A DNA stretch of 64,000 bases from NCBI GenBank assembly GCA_039707655.1, contig CM077672.1, positions 200,546,537-200,610,536 on the forward strand, given 5' to 3'. Below, piece by piece: positions 44,204 to 54,669 of the stretch. Positions within the stretch are counted from its first letter, which is position 1, and each line of letters begins with the position of its first letter. Made by a program: the position numbers and the translations under genes. The notes below the pieces were generated by a model. The model had not been told where the DNA came from. It saw nothing but the letters and a program-made list of their open reading frames with translations, and did no database searches. This stretch comes from Elymus sibiricus. Lineage: Eukaryota > Streptophyta > Magnoliopsida > Poales > Poaceae.

Positions 44204-45876
44204 GCCGACTTGGGGCGGGCTCTGGCCCAGATGAAGTGCCCCAGCAACTACCCCTCAGGATTTACCAAGTATGAACTGACCAGTTCAATTTTGCCAATAC
44301 CAGTTGCAATGGCTATGTTTTGTACGGTTGATGTATTAAGCATGTTGTAGTAAACATGCCTAACCCGTCTTAGCTATTTTCCCTACCTTTTTATAGGCAA
44401 TTGGGCCATTCTCTGCTCTAGCAGCACTTGGTTTGCGATGTTTAACTCTGTCAATTTCAATTTTATCAGTACCAGTTTCAATGGCTATACTAGGTTGTCT
44501 GTAGTTAAACATGCCTTGTTTATTTTAGTACTGCACACTGTGTGATGTTCAAGTATGAACTGTTCAGCACAATTTCACCAATACCAGCTACAAACTTACA
44601 ATACATGACTTAGGTTGTTGTTAAGCCTGTTGTAATTGACAGTTCTATCCATTTTTTAATCTGTCCCTTTGCTACCGTGCTACACTTCCCAATGAAGATA
44701 TCACTGGAGATGCTGTCATTTTATTTCCATTTCCTATTTTTGGTGGATGTTAACCCTGTTGTAGTTAACATGCCTTTCCATGTACTTACGCAGGGCCACA
44801 ATGGGCGATGCTATTGTTTGCCGTCGAGGTTAGCTGCATCCCATGTTTATAGTATTTTACATCATTTGTGGAATTGCAATTTAGCTTGTAACATTTACTT
44901 GCTTCTTGTAGGTACACATGTCAGCGGCACTGATCCACGCTTTGACTCGGAGGAAGACCACGCCTCTGACGCCACCGACTTGGGGCGGGCTCTGGCCCAG
45001 ATGAAGTGCCCAACAACTACCCCTCAGGATTTACCATGTATGAACTGACCAGTTCAATCTTACCAATACCAGTTGCAATGGCTATGTTTTGTACGGTTGA
45101 TGTATTAAGCATGTTGTAGTAAACACGCCTAACCCATCTTAGCTATTTTCCCTACCTTTATATAGACAACTGGGATATTCTCTGCTCTAGCAGCACTTGC
45201 CTTGCGATGTTTAACTCTGTCAATTTCAATTTTATCAGTACCAGTTTCAATGGCTATACTAGGTTGTCTGTAGTTAAACATGCCTTGTTTATTTCAGTAC
45301 TGCACACTGTGTGATGTTCAAGTATGAACTGTCCAGCTCAATTTCACCAATACCAGCTAGAAATTTACAATACTTGACTTAGGTTGCTGTTAAGCCTGTT
45401 GTAGTAAACAGTTCTATCCATTTTTTAATCCGTCCCTTTGCTACCGTGCTACTCTTCGCAATGTAGATATCACTAAAGATGCTATCGTTTTATTACCATT
45501 TGCTATTTTTGGTGGATGTTAACCCTGTTGTAGTTAACATTGCCTTTCCATGTACTTACGCAGGGCCACAATGGGCGGTGCTGTTGTTTGCCGTCGAGGT
45601 TAGCTGCATCCCATGTCTTATACTCCATCCGTTCCTAAATATAAGTCTTTTTAGATTCCAATATAGACTACATACGGAGCAAAATGAGTGAATCAACATT
45701 CTAAATGATGTCTATATACATCCGTATGTAGTTCATATTGAAATCTCTAAAAAGACTTGTATTTAGGAACGAAGGGAGTAGTATTTTACATCATTTGTGC
45801 AATTGCAATTTAGCTTCTATCATTTACAGGTTGCCTGTAGGTACATATATCAGTGGTACTGATCCATGCTTCGACC
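44204..45876 (+). repeat. Tandem duplication of about 0.75 kb within the B3 gene
   Basis: Copy 1 spans about 44204-44952 and copy 2 about 44971-45876 (the latter longer by the MITE). Both start at gacttggggcgggctctggc and run through intron sequence to the 'tgtaggtac' splice site. The copies are very similar by eye, with small substitutions and a 1-base deletion in copy 2 (gtgcccaacaac against gtgccccagcaac region). Confidence 0.88.
45623..45778. mobile_element. Stowaway-type MITE
   Basis: The 156-bp element has terminal inverted repeats ctccatccgttcctaaatat... and ...tatttaggaacgaagggag, flanked by TA on both sides (45621-45622 and 45779-45780). These are the ends of Tc1/Mariner Stowaway elements common in grasses. 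The duplicated copy at about 44855 has the empty site. It has no coding capacity. Confidence 0.93.
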
Positions 45877-46377
45877 CCTTTTGCGTATGGGGCAATGAGA
45901 TATTCATGAACAAGCGTCAAGTGAGGAAACTAAGAAAGATTGTTAGGTGAAAGAAACGGGTGATGGGAATTAAACTCTTTATTTACACTTTGTCCAAGAC
46001 AACAGTGAACTTTAGGATGGTAAGTAATCGGTTGCCTTTTCCCCCTGCCCACAACGAGTTACTCTATTAGACATGAATATCTGAAAGTTTTCTCTTTTAA
46101 GTGGTTTCCGAAGCAATTTACTGATGATTACCTTGCAAACTACATGATCGGAGTGGAGGCAACTAAGGTTAAAGTATATAATTCATACTACCATGATAAT
46201 GGTCTAGAAGTCTTCCTGAAGGCGATGAAGGATGGGCGGGCGATCGTCACAAGGGGTTGGACAAAAGTTGTGCGCGCCATTAGCATGCAGGAGGGCACAT
46301 TATGGGCATTCCGCTTCTTCAACACCATTGGCAGCCAAAATGATATACACTTCTCCCTTCACCTTTACCGCCTCTGA

Positions 46378-46570
46378 ATATTGTGGTTCATCATAGTTAA
46401 TTGCTGCCTAATCCTGTAATTACTGTACATATTGTACTGATAATTTTATTTATGGATTGGTTGTTGAACCATTGTGCTGAGAATTTGAGTTCCACGTTTC
46501 ATAATTCAAAATTTAAAATTTCCAAGTCAAATAATAAATTATAGGGAAAAATAAAATTAAACAGGAGGGA
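46378..46570. other. AT-rich flank of the B3 gene
   Basis: I see no coding block or terminal repeat here. It is probably the 3' flank of the B3 pseudogene and leads into the motif array. Confidence 0.5.
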
Positions 46571-46574
46571 ATAA

Positions 46575-47283
46575 AATAATGTACACACGGTTAGAAAGAA
46601 AATAGCGTGTGCGATGGAAAAATATAGAACAGACGGTTCTTTGACGGGAAACGTTTGGGATGCTCAATGGACGAACACACGGTTTTGTCTCATATGCGTG
46701 CGGGATTTCCAGCAGTACCACACACGGTTCCATTTGTATGCGTGTGCGATTCATGGTAATATGGCAAATGTTTAAAACCTGTATGCGTGTGTAATATTGG
46801 ACAAAAAGAAGATGATGCATATATGGAGCGCGTGTGTGATAGGAATACCTATCGCACACAGTTATGAAATGGACACGTTGGCGATAGTAGAGGCACCACA
46901 CACATTTTACAGTTTTTAACTGTGCGCGATAACGTAGATATCGCAAACACATCGGTAGATTAAATGTTTGTGATATCCACCTTTTCCACACGAGTATAGT
47001 TGTGTAATCATTTCGGATGTCTCTCGGATCAGAAATGTAACGTCGAGGGCTAACGTGTGGGATAGGCCGTGACTTCTCATACATTTATTCTATGGAAATC
47101 GTCAGTAGCCACTCGCCTATCACCGACGGTTTGTGGGTCGTGTGGGAAGGACCCCCCTATAGCACACACAGGCAAGGCAACGGTTTAAAACTCCATCGTG
47201 GAAAGGGGGTAAAAACCGTTTGTATAGCACGTAACGGTACCAGTGAGTCGGGAGCGGTTCATGGGACATCGGTTCAAAGATGA
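46575..47283. repeat. Array of 'acacggtt ... gtgtgcgat' motifs with an orientation change
   Basis: A pair of motifs, acacacggtt then about 13-20 bp later gygtgygat, recurs at roughly 60-70 bp spacing (46581/46606, 46623, 46674/46698, 46720/46743, 46783, 46830). From about 46850 the complement appears (atcgcacacagtt, then actgtgcgcgat and tatcgcaaacac). Degenerate copies continue to about 47280. The arrangement is like the transposase-binding subterminal repeats of CACTA elements. Single copies occur at 26661 and 43589. No terminal repeat lies at either end. Confidence 0.65.
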
Positions 47284-47639
47284 GCTGCGGGATTTTTAGA
47301 TCAAAATGTGCCATATGAGTGGAGTAGAAGATATTAATCAAGATACAGACTTGCTAGTACTAATTCGAGAGAATCGTTACCACAATCAGTAGATTTGCAG
47401 GTGGAGATCATGTGTCTGCAAACATAGTATCTGCAAAGGTTGGTCCCTGCTTGTTGCTGAGGACACTGAAATTTTTTGTATAGAATTCGTCATGTATTTG
47501 CCCTATTAGGAACAACCAAACCGGTGTAAGATGTTTTTTTTCTTTGGAGAGAAATAGAAAGAGGTTTATTTAGAAACTTGAACATTTGACTAGCGTAAGA
47601 GAAGGTATTTGCAAACTTTTGGATACATTTTCTGAAAAT
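47284..47639. other. Non-coding flank of the CACTA-type gene
   Basis: About 350 bp without a recognisable feature. It should hold the 3' UTR of the minus-strand gene that follows. Confidence 0.5.
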
Positions 47640-50136
47640 AACAGATTTTGGTGTCTTACCGGAGAAATGATCTTGTGCTGCAGAGGTAGTTCACTCTTGA
47701 ACCACTTCCCTGGTTTAGTTTTGCACAATGCCAACACACTGCAAATGAAGATGAATTTTCATATACTCAATTCTTGAACCAGATATGAATGCAAATTTCA
47801 ACATCATAGAATTCAATACCTATCCATGAATTGCTAAAGATGCGTCAGATCCTGAGGCTTTATTGACTCTCTGAGAGAATCCAGGTAGGAAACTATGTTC
47901 TGCTTTGAGCAATGACTACCAAGATCCACTGATACAGATTAAGAAAACCATGAACTTACGAACTATGTAAAAATTTGAAAGACGGTCAATGTATGCATGG
48001 TTGTTTATTTGACTTACCCTTCATGATATGGCAAGAGAAAGAATTCTGCATGGGGCGTGAAATCCAAGATACTGGCGACCTTGCCAATGGCCCACTCCCG
48101 TTTATCTATGGTATCACATAATAATGTGCCATTTCCTACATCAGGATCTATGAAATACGCTCTCTCGCATGTTCTTCTCTGCCCGATCAATCCCCTGAGA
48201 GGAATACAATACAGTTAGCTTTTTTTCATTTACAGCCTTGTATGGAGAAGTTGATTAGAGTTTGTGAAGTACTTACAACATCAATCATTTAACAAGAGTG
48301 GCAGCGAGCACATTGAAGTTGAAGAAGAGATGAAAGTCCTCAAATTCAACACTGATGGCACCTTGATCATGACGGAAATGATCTCTGTCATAGTTGACTA
48401 GCAGAACCTCCTAACCTTTTGACATTTCAAACATGCAATATTTATGTAACTTGTGGCAACTGGAACTACACTCCTCAAAGTATTCGCCAACAAGAAATGG
48501 CTGGCCATGGACGTACTTGTGTGCTTCCAGTACATCTACTTTATTTTTAGCAAGTATCCTTTTGACTTCTTCATCGGGAAAGCTGTTAGAACCAGTATTA
48601 CTCTCTGATTCGAACAACTTGCCGGTAATTTGGTTCTGGGCGAAGAGTGCTTTTAGTAAGAGGCTATCGTTCTCATTCCTCTTCAGTTTTGGGGACCGCT
48701 TCCTCGCGGGTGCAGTCATTTTGCCCGCTTTCTTCTTGGTACTTGAAGCACTTCTGGTGCAAAGTCTGGATGGTTGAAAGACGGACTGCTGAGCAGATGG
48801 TGAAGCTACCATGGACTGCTGAGCAGACGGTTTAGCTACGCCGGACTGCTGAGCTGGCGGTGCTGCTGTGATGGACTGCTGAGCTATAGGAGCAGAGGCA
48901 TCGGACTGCAAACCAGGCATTGAAGCTATGTCGGGCTTCTGCGCAGGTGGTGCCATCGTTTCGGTGTGCTGAGGAGGCTGTGCCAACGTGTTGGCATGCT
49001 GATCACGCGGCTGCAAACCGATGGACTGATGAACAGGCTGTTCCGTACCTTCGGACTGCTTAGTAGGCGGTTCCAAACCATCTGATTGCTGATCAAGGGG
49101 TTCTGAAGCATCGGACTGCTTAGCAATCCATTCCACAGGGTTGGTCTGCTGAGCATGCGGTGCCGATGTGTCTCCCCTTGCTGCTTCAGTGGCTGGCATC
49201 TGAACTGGTGGTGCGTCTTCAGCAGTTGTAGGCCTTGCCACTGGCTACTCAGGGGCAGACGATGACATGGCATGTACGACACAAAGTCGGGTGGGCTGAT
49301 CATAGGTTGATGCATCAGCCGTCAGATTACGAGTATTAGGTTCCTCAGGGGAAGGACGCGGGAGCTGCTGTGGCAACGAGAGAGTCGCCGATTGAAGGGC
49401 GGCATTGGTTGCTCTTGGCGGGGCTTGAGGGATCTCATCCATGAAGTCTATTTCCTTTCGTGTCCACTGGATATGATTTAATAGTGTTTCTCCCAAGGTC
49501 CTCTGCTCATCATAGTCCCCTAGGACATTCTTCAGGGCAAATTCACTAAATCCAGGCTTTACTTCAGTCACGTAGCACTTCACACAGCCTGGCTTCAATG
49601 GCACATTGTCCAACAAGAGGCCCCCTTCCGAGAGGGGGGGGGGCAAAACCTAGGCTATTGCACATTTTAATGTACCTTCATAATGTGTAAGCATGCCCCT
49701 CAGTCTGCCTGTCATTCCATATAGAACAGATATAGCATCATCATGCGCAGCTGCAGTCTCAGTATCGCTGGGGTCAGCTGATGCACAGCTACTATTGTGC
49801 GGTGTTGTCGCGCAATAAGCAGCAACCTCCATGCCCGCCTCCCCTCCCATCTGCTGGCTATCTCTCAGTGTTAGAGTCTTCTGCATCATCAGTGACTCCT
49901 CAATTTCCTTTCGAACTATCGGCTACATGTCCCTCCTCAACCTTTCATACAATTGATTCTGCTTCATTTCACACCTCGCTTTTTTCATGGTGAGCCTCTC
50001 TTCTTTGCTGAGTGTGAAAGCCCTCTTGTGCGGGACATTGCCACCTATAACCCTTGCACGGCCGGGGGGCAATTTTGTTTTCAGAGCATCAGAAAGAATG
50101 TCACATGGCCCTGAGTTCCTGTAGAACTTTTCTACT
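47640..50136 (-). pseudogene. CACTA-type transposon gene, DUF8039-like region plus Ulp1-like peptidase end
   Basis: The minus-strand reading starts at the E6 border with LPPGRARVIGGNVPHKRAF, a motif usual in En/Spm-type plant transposase ORFs. A DUF8039-like block follows (VKCYVTEVKPGFSEFAL, then LGETLLNHIQWTRKEIDF). A Gln/Pro/Ala-rich part repeats a 'SD-PxxQQS' unit about a dozen times, then a basic segment. After exon ends at about 48277, short exons 48194-48018, 47928-47822 and 47738-47661 give FIDPDVGNGTLLC, WILVVIAQSRT and LALCKTKPGKW, which resemble an Ulp1/C48 cysteine peptidase. Stops near 49921, 49652 and 49246 and a frame change break it. The 5' part is beyond E6. Confidence 0.6.
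48770..49160 (-). repeat. Short repeats encoding Gln-Gln-Ser units
   Basis: A 30- to 36-base unit with 'ggactgctgagc' (plus strand) is repeated many times, for example near 48781, 48813, 48842 and 48872, with weaker copies to about 49160. It encodes the low-complexity Ala/Pro/Gln linker of the CACTA-type gene. Confidence 0.8.
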
Positions 50137-51684
50137 TGTAGACTGCGTTGGTATTTCCCCGAAGAGGAGACGATGATGCAGTATAGTAGAGATAAGTATT
50201 TCCCTTCGTTAAGAACCAAGGTTATCAATCCAGTAGGAGAACCACACAGAACCTCGTTAGCAGCACCTACACACACAAAAGCAAACACTTGCACCCAACG
50301 CAAATAAGAGGGTTGTCAATCCTCTTAGCGGTTCTTTGCAAGGATTAATTCTGATAGTGATAGATAGATAAAGTAAATTGCAAAAGAAAATAAAAGTAAA
50401 TAAATTGCAGCAAGGTATTTTTGAATTTTAATATATGATAAAAGTAGACCCGGGGGCCATAGTTTTCACTAGAGGCTTCTCTCTCGAACACATAGCATAC
50501 AGTGGGTAAACAAATTACTGTTGGGCAATTGATAGAAAAGCAAATAATTATGACGGATTCATGGCAATGATCATGTATATAGGCATCACATCTGAGACAA
50601 GTAGACCGACTCCTGCGTGCATCTACTACTATTACTCCACCCATCGACCGCTATCAAGCATGCATCTAGGGTATTAAGTATAAAACAGAGTAACGCCTTA
50701 AGCAAGATCACATGATGTAGACAAAGTAAACTCAAGCAATATGACTAAACCCCATCTTTTTATCCTTAATCGCAACAATACAAATACGTGTCATGTCCCT
50801 TTCTGTCACTGGGATTGAGCACCGCAAGATTGAACCCATCACAAAGCACCTCTCCCATTGCAAGATAAACCAATCTAGTTGGCCAAACCAAATCAATAGA
50901 TCGGAGAGAAATACAAATCTATAAAAATCATGCATAAAAGAGTTCAGAGAAGGCTCAAATATTTCTCATGAATAATCTGATCATAAACTCATAATTCATC
51001 GGATCCCAACAAACACACCGCAAAAGAAGATTACATCGGATAGAACTCCAAGAACATCGAGGAGAACATGGTATTGAAGATCAAAGAAAGAGAAGAAGCC
51101 ACCTAGCTACTAGCTATGGACCCGTAGGTCTATGGTAAACTACTCACACATCATCGGAAGGGCAGCAAGGTTGATGTAGAAGCCCTCCGTGATCAATTCC
51201 CCCTCCGACAGAGTACCGGAAAAGGCCTCCAGATGGGATCGCGGAAGAACCGAGGCTTGCGGCGGCGGAAAGGTTTTCTCTTCTCTCTCTCTGGTATATT
51301 GGGAATATTTGGGAATTTATAGCACTGGAATTAGGTCAAGAGGTGCCACGAGGGGTCCATAAGCCTGGGGGCGCGCCCTACCCCCCTGGGCGCGCCTCCT
51401 GAGCTTGTCGCTCCCTCGTGACTCTTCTGGTATTCTCTTGAAGCTTCGTGGGTCTCTTCTGGTCCAAAAAAAATTAATCAAAAGTTCTTTCTCCGTTTGG
51501 ACTCTTTTTGATAATGATTTTCTGAAAAGGCAAAAACAGGCAAAAAACTGCAACTAGCACTGGGTTAGTAGGTTAGTCCCAAAAAATGATATATAATGGC
51601 ATATAATTGCATATAAAACATCCAAGATTGATACTATAATAGCATGGAACAATAAAAAATTATAGATACATTGGAGACGTATCA
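50137..51684 (-). repeat. E6 3' LTR (1548 bp)
   Basis: On the minus strand it begins TGATACGTCTCCAATGTATC at 51684 and ends CGCAGTCTACA at 50137. A TATA-like gctataaattcc (minus strand) is at about 51312-51323. The first 637 plus-strand bases match 63364-64000 with roughly 24 differences by eye (about 96%). Confidence 0.87.
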
Positions 51685-53163
51685 AGCATCCCCAAGCTTA
51701 ATTCCTGCTCGTCCTCGAGTAGGTAAATGATAAAAACAGAATTTTTGATGTGGAATGCTACCTAACATGTTTCATCATGTAATCTCTCTTACGGTATGAA
51801 TAATAAGATCTGAGTGATTCAAAGCAATAGTCTATAATTTGATATAAAGACATCAATACTCAGGCATAGTAACAAACAATCATGTCTTTCAAAATAAAAA
51901 TGCTAAAGAAAGTTATCCCTACAAAATCATATAATCCTATCATGCTCCATCTTCTTAACATAAAGTATTTATCATGCACAACCCCGGTTTTAGCCAAGCA
52001 ATTGGTTCATACTTTTTAACGCGCTTCAGCTTTTTCAACCCCCATGCAATACATGAGCGCAAGCCATGGATATAGCACTATGGGTGGAATAGAACTGGGT
52101 GGTAGAGATTAATAAGGGGAAGTCAAAAATAAGACGACAGTCTCACATCGACAAGGCTAATCAACGGGCTATGGAGATGCCCATCAATTGATATCAATGC
52201 AAGGAGTAGGGATTGCCATGCAACGGATGCACTAAGAGCTATAAGTGTATGAAAGCTCAACATGAAAACTAAGTGGGTGTGCATCCAACTTGCTTGCTCA
52301 TGAAGACCTCAGGCATTTGAGGAAGCCCATCATCGGAATATACAAGCCAAGTTCTATAATGAAAAATTCCCATTAGTATATGAAAGTGACAAAATAGGAG
52401 ACTCTCTATATGAAAAACATGGTGCTACTTTGAAGCACAAGTATGGAAAATGATAGTAACACTGCCCCTTCTCTCTTTTTCTCTCATTTTTTTTCTTTTT
52501 TTTCTCTTTTTCTTTTTCTTTTTTTCTCTTTTTTCTTTCTTTCTTTTTTTCTTTCTATTTTTTCCGTGGGATCTTTTTGGCCTCTTTTTGTTTATTTCCC
52601 CACTGGGACAATGCTCTAATAATGATGATCAACATACTTCTATTTACTTACAACTCAAAAGAAAATTACAATTCGAAACTAGAACAAAATATGACTCTAT
52701 ATGAATGCCTCTGGCGGTGTACCAGGATGTGCAATGATACTAGCGTAACATGTATAAGAAATGATGATCGGTTGCTGAGCCACAAATACTATGTCAGCTA
52801 TATGATCATGCAAAGCAATATGACAATGGTTATGTGTGTCATATAAAAAAGAATGGTGGAAGTTGCATGGCAATATATCTCGGAATGGCTATGGAAATGC
52901 CATGATAGGTAGATATGGTGGCTGTTTTGGGGAAGATAAAAGGAGGCTTATGTGTGATAGAGCGTATCATATCATGGGGTTTGAATGCACCGGCGAAGTT
53001 TGCACCAACTCTCAATGTGAGAAAAGGCAATGCACGGTACCTAAGAGGCTAGCAAATTGCGGAAAGGTGAGAGTGTGTATAATCCATGGACTCACATTAG
53101 TCATAAAGAACTCACATACTTATTGCGAAAGTTTATTAGCCCTCGAAGCAAAGTACTACTACG
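51685..53163 (-). other. E6 3' non-coding region with pyrimidine tract
   Basis: The polypurine tract region (ggaattaagcttggggatgc on the minus strand) borders the LTR. A pyrimidine-only stretch of about 100 bases lies at 52464-52565. The region is closely similar to 54670-56160 in E7. No coding block is seen. Confidence 0.75.
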
Positions 53164-53168
53164 CATGC

Positions 53169-54669
53169 TGATAACCCACAAGTATACGGGATCAATTGTA
53201 GCTTTTTCGATAAGTAAAAGTGTTGAACCCAATGAGGAGCTAAAGGTAGAATAAATATTCCCTTCAAGTTCTATCGACCACCGATACAACTCTACGCGCA
53301 CTTAACATTCGCTTTACCTAGAACAAGTATGAAACTATTTTGCGGGTGTAAGGATAAGACTAGAAGTACTTAAAGAGAATAAAACTAGGAGTAATTTGCA
53401 AGATAATAAAAGTTAGTTATTTAGTAGAAATCTTTTTGTAACACAAGAGAAAGATTTGTCCATAGGCAATCGATAACTAGACCGGTATCATTATTGCAAT
53501 TTTATATGAGGGAGAGGCATGCGCTAACATACTTTCCATACTTGGATCATATGCACTTATGATTAGAACTCTAGGAAGCATCCGCAACTACCAAAGATCA
53601 TTAAGGTAAAACCCAACCATAGCATTAAGTAACAAGTCCTCTTTACTCCCATACGCAACAACCCCCTTACCCGGGTGTAGGCTTCTGTCACTCTAGCCGC
53701 CCACTATAAGAGAATTATGAATGTATTGCAAACTCTATAGAGGGAATCACTCACGCTTGCACGACACAGAGGGCACCATAGGACAGCACCAAAATAAAAT
53801 ATACAACTCAAACCAATCACGATCATCAATCAACCCATTGGACAAAACAAATCTACTCAAACATCATAGGATGGCAACACATCATTGGATAATAATATGT
53901 AGCACTAAGCACCATGTTTAAGTAGAGATTACAGTGGGGAGAAGAGGTGTTACACCGCTGCACAGAGGGGGAGAGAGTTGGTGGTGACGGCGGCGAAGTT
54001 GTTGGTGTAGATCGCCGTCACGATGATTGCCCCGGCGGCGTTCCGGCACCACCGGGAGAGAGGGGGAGAGAGCCTCCCTCCTTCTTATTCTTGCTTGGCC
54101 TCCCCCTAGATGGGAGGAGGTTTTCCTCTCTGGTACTTGGCCTCCATGGCACCCGGAGGACCGGAACCCCTCCGAGATTGGATCTCTCTCTGTTCTCTTC
54201 TGTTTCGCTTCCTGTTTTCTGGCCTTTCACCGTTTCTTAAATTCCCGGAGATCTGTAACTCCGATCGGGCTGAAATTTTAACATGATTTTTTTCCTGATA
54301 TTAGCTTCCTTGTGGCCAAAGAAGAGCCCCAACCGACTTACGGTGTGCCCATGAGGCACCACGGCGCTGCTGGGGGGGTGGCGCGCCAAGGTGGCTTGTG
54401 GAGGCTGTGGGCCTCCGTTTGTATTGATTCCACCTCCCAAAAATCACATATATTCCAAATAATTCTCCATAAAATTTTATTGCATTTGGACTTCATTTTA
54501 TATGGATTTTCTGTGAAACAAAAAACAAGCAGAAAACAGGAACTGGCACTGGGCACTGGATCAATATGTTAGTCCCAAAAATAATATAAAATGTTGCCAA
54601 AAGTATATGAAAGTTGTAGAATATTGGCATGAAACAATCAAAAATTATAGATACGACGGAGACGTATCA
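53169..54669 (-). repeat. E7 3' LTR (1501 bp)
   Basis: On the minus strand it runs TGATACGTCTCCGTCGTATC...CTTGTGGGTTATCA. It is followed on the plus-strand right by the polypurine region gcatccccaagcttaattcc. Confidence 0.88.

Larger units (their letters stand above)
44121..46377 (+). pseudogene. B3 DNA-binding-domain gene, duplicated inside and broken
   Basis: Exon A (44121-44270) starts MEVEELMAVDGAMAAVR and includes DLGRALAQMKCPSNY, ending at a GTATGA donor. An exon of this type recurs at about 44912-45038 because of a tandem duplication. Exon 45841-46019 reads DPCFDPFCVWGNEIFMNKRQ and, after an in-frame TGA at 45948-45950, continues VMGIKLFIYTLSKTTV to a GTAAGT donor. The last exon (46102-46377) is the core of a B3-like domain: WFPKQFTDDYLANYM, then DGRAIVTRGWTKVVRAIS and GTLWAFRFF. 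B3 proteins are plant nuclear DNA-binding factors. This copy is probably a captured gene fragment. Its identification rests on motif pattern only. Confidence 0.65.
26629..50136. mobile_element. Host segment of the nest: probable CACTA-type element with captured genes
   Basis: After removing the solo LTR (26895-28157) and E5 (28355-42705), the remaining blocks join into one segment of about 7.9 kb. It contains a small ORF (+), a B3-domain pseudogene (+), a Stowaway MITE, an array of 'acacggtt...gtgtgcgat' motifs and a minus-strand CACTA-type gene. The same motif occurs singly at 26661 and 43589, which ties the parts together. No CACTA terminal repeat is visible; both ends are probably outside the window. 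That the genes were captured by the transposon is inference. Confidence 0.5.

Noticed and set aside
46557..47084. 175-codon minus-strand ORF
   Set aside because: It runs across the motif array and has no recognisable domain; composition follows the repeats.
54018..54281. Short ORFs with Gly/Pro/Arg-rich translation in the E7 LTR, repeated near 60027
   Set aside because: They recur because the LTR is duplicated and differ by frameshifts between copies, so coding is unlikely.
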